Below, piece after piece: positions 6,234 through 7,595 of a stretch of DNA of 7,595 nucleotides. How positions within the stretch are numbered: the stretch's first letter is position 1; each line of letters starts with the position of its first letter. The position numbers were made by a program, and so were the translations under genes. Source of the DNA: Candidatus Heimdallarchaeota archaeon (GTDB taxonomy: Archaea; Asgardarchaeota; Heimdallarchaeia; JABLTI01); NCBI GenBank assembly GCA_023128635.1, contig JAGMDP010000253.1, positions 1-7,595 on the forward strand, written 5' to 3'. The notes below the pieces were generated by a model, which did no database searches, was not told the DNA's origin, and was given only the letters and a program-made list of their open reading frames with translations.

Positions 6234-7031
6234 TTGACTATTGAAGATAAAGATATCCCTGTAGTAATTTTATGTGGTGGATTAGGAACTAGACTTGGCT
6301 CTGAAACTGAAACCAAACCTAAGCCTATGGTTGAAATTGGTGGATTACCAATTCTTTGGCATGTAATGAAAATATATTCATTTTGGGGATATAATAATTT
6401 CATATTAACATTGGGTTATAAGTCTGAAGTAATAAAACATTATTTCATGTTTCATAAGGAGTATAACAACAATCTTGAAATTAATTTGAAAACTGGTAAA
6501 CGTAAATACTTGAACAAATCCGAAGTTATTGATTGGAACATTAAATTGATTGATACTGGACTTGACACTCTTAAAGGGGGAAGGATAAAAAGAATAGAAA
6601 AATATGTTGAGACTGATCGGTTTATGTTAACCTATGGAGATGGTGTTGCTAATATAAATATAAACAAACTTGTTAAATTCCATAAATCACATGGTAAAAT
6701 ATGTACTTTGACTGGAGTAAATCCCCCATCAAGATTTGGTGAAATCATTCATAAGGAATCAAATGTACTTTCATTTAGTGAAAAACCTCAAGCTTCTATT
6801 GGATTAATAAATGGTGGATTTATGGTCCATGAGAAAGAGATTTTTGATTACCTTTCACCTGACGTGAATGCTGATTTTGAAATAGGTCCTTTAGAGAAGC
6901 TCGCAGGAGAGGGTTTGGTTCAGATGTACAAGCTTCCTGGTATGTGGGCTTGTATGGACAATATAAGAGATGTAAACTACCTAAATAAAATTTGGAGAGA
7001 AGGCAAAGCTTTCTGGAAACTTTGGGATTAA
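6234..7031 (+). CDS. rfbF: Glucose-1-phosphate cytidylyltransferase
   Basis: Joins CTP and alpha-D-glucose-1-phosphate to make CDP-glucose and pyrophosphate, the first step to CDP-linked deoxysugars. It is cytoplasmic and hexameric in the Salmonella enzyme. From the TTG at 6234 it has 265 residues, the usual family length. The nucleotide-binding loop is CGGLGTR (14-20), followed by KPKPMVEIGG (28-37). Metal-binding D136 lies in TYGDGV and D242 in MDNIRD. EKPQ (183-186), INGGFMV (192-198) and the C-terminal GKAFWKLW (257-264) are also diagnostic of this family rather than of glucose-1-phosphate thymidylyltransferases. The segment usually reading WExxPLExL is DFEIGPLEKL here (214-223), with Phe for Trp. 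The start is chosen from the GGTGG site and the predicted transcript start; TTG 6204, TTG 6222 and GTG 6225 are less likely. The stop is 25 bases before the dehydratase gene, so the two are surely co-transcribed. Confidence 0.95.
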   Translation: MTIEDKDIPVVILCGGLGTRLGSETETKPKPMVEIGGLPILWHVMKIYSFWGYNNFILTLGYKSEVIKHYFMFHKEYNNNLEINLKTGKRKYLNKSEVIDWNIKLIDTGLDTLKGGRIKRIEKYVETDRFMLTYGDGVANININKLVKFHKSHGKICTLTGVNPPSRFGEIIHKESNVLSFSEKPQASIGLINGGFMVHEKEIFDYLSPDVNADFEIGPLEKLAGEGLVQMYKLPGMWACMDNIRDVNYLNKIWREGKAFWKLWD

Positions 7032-7040
7032 AAAAAAACT

Positions 7041-7047
7041 AAGGTGA
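7041..7047 (+). promoter_or_regulatory. Ribosome-binding site of the dehydratase gene
   Basis: AAGGTGA lies 9 bases before the ATG at 7057, in the 25-base gap after the rfbF stop. It follows a run of nine A (7031-7039 region). It supports the ATG and shows that the downstream gene is translated independently within the same transcript. Confidence 0.7.
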
Positions 7048-7056
7048 AGATTGAAT

Positions 7057-7595
7057 ATGGTAAATAAAAACTACTGGCAAGATAGAAACGTACTGATAAC
7101 TGGATGTACAGGTTTTCTTGGAGGTCACTTAACTAAGCTTTTGTTGAATCAAAGCGCAAATATAGTTGGATTAGTTAGAGATAGGGTGCCTAGAGCTGAT
7201 CTTTTTCGAGAGGGCTTATTCAATAAAATAAGCATAGTAAATGGTTGTATTGAGGATTATCAATTACTAGAACGGACTGTAAATGAATACGAAATCAATA
7301 CTATATTTCATCTTGGTGCTCAAACAATAGTTGGAATAGCAAAAAGAAATCCACTTTCAACTTTCAAAAGTAATATTGAAGGCACTTGGAATGTCTTAGA
7401 AGCATCTAGAAGAAACCCCACTGTTAAAGCCATAGTAATTGCATCAAGTGATAAGGCATATGGTACTGCTGAAAAAATTCCATATGATGAATCGAATTGC
7501 TTAGATGGTGAATTTCCATATGATGTTTCAAAGAGCTGTGCAGATCTAATTGCAAAGTCTTATTTTAAAACCTATAATCTTCCAGTTTGTGTAAC
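7057..7595 (+). CDS. rfbG: CDP-glucose 4,6-dehydratase-like SDR enzyme (3' end cut by window)
   Basis: An extended short-chain dehydrogenase that, with RfbF upstream, should convert CDP-glucose to CDP-4-keto-6-deoxyglucose using bound NAD. Only the first 179 residues are in the window; the frame runs off the right edge. Visible are the NAD-binding GCTGFLGG (16-23, GxxGxxG), FHLGAQ (84-89), the SSDKAYG motif (130-136) with the catalytic Ser-Asp pair, and the YxxxK pair Y155 and K159 in PYDVSK. The opening NYWQDRNVLITGCTGFLG and the SDK motif fit RfbG. UDP- or GDP-sugar dehydratases and epimerases are close relatives, and the missing C-terminal sugar-binding half would settle it. Pairing with rfbF is the strongest argument for a CDP-glucose substrate. 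The product feeds CDP-dideoxyhexose or CDP-deoxyhexose branches, presumably for cell-surface glycans or S-layer glycosylation; the later enzymes would lie to the right. Confidence 0.9.
   Translation, partial: MVNKNYWQDRNVLITGCTGFLGGHLTKLLLNQSANIVGLVRDRVPRADLFREGLFNKISIVNGCIEDYQLLERTVNEYEINTIFHLGAQTIVGIAKRNPLSTFKSNIEGTWNVLEASRRNPTVKAIVIASSDKAYGTAEKIPYDESNCLDGEFPYDVSKSCADLIAKSYFKTYNLPVCV

Noticed and set aside
6194..6403. 69-residue open frame on the - strand
   Set aside because: Antisense to the N-terminus of rfbF, whose motifs are unmistakable in the + frame.

Overview
The window looks like a stretch of a low-GC archaeal chromosome (roughly one third G+C by eye). The archaeal call rests on several things. 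TATA-like boxes lie 25-60 bases ahead of several starts, the clearest at 6176-6184 and 3667-3676. Ribosome-binding sites are of the GAGGTGA / GGTGA type. GTG and TTG starts are each backed by such a site. Two membrane proteins resemble no bacterial family I know. An Asgard-type (Heimdall/Loki/Thor) archaeon would fit, but nothing here proves a lineage and a low-GC bacterium is not strictly excluded.

Layout. A small two-helix membrane protein on the + strand (3-491), possibly cut by the left edge, converges with a leftward block of three genes on the - strand. In transcription order these are a mycothione-reductase-like flavin disulfide reductase (5141-3708), a polytopic membrane protein with a HEAT-like cytoplasmic tail (3637-2024), and a metal-dependent amidohydrolase of the ATZ/TRZ group (1937-510). 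The gaps between them are 70 and 86 bases, and at least the membrane protein gene has its own TATA candidate. They may therefore be separately transcribed rather than one operon, and no shared pathway is evident.

A divergent intergenic region of about 240 bases (5142-5380) separates this block from a rightward gene for a second two-helix membrane protein of unknown function (5381-6040). That gene is followed by a hairpin and T-run that look like a terminator. An AT-rich spacer of about 190 bases (6041-6233) then leads into a sugar-nucleotide operon: glucose-1-phosphate cytidylyltransferase (rfbF, 6234-7031) and the start of a CDP-glucose 4,6-dehydratase-like gene (rfbG, 7057 to the right edge). 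Together these would turn glucose-1-phosphate into CDP-glucose and then CDP-4-keto-6-deoxyglucose, the entry to deoxysugars for surface glycans. A perfect 14-bp palindrome abuts the TATA box of this operon and is the best regulatory candidate in the window.

I see no rRNA or tRNA gene, CRISPR array, transposon or integrase. Most of the window is ordinary metabolic and membrane-protein coding. The points most worth a second look are the palindrome at 6160-6173, the Glu-to-Gln change in the amidohydrolase active site, and the mycothione-reductase-like enzyme in an apparently archaeal setting.
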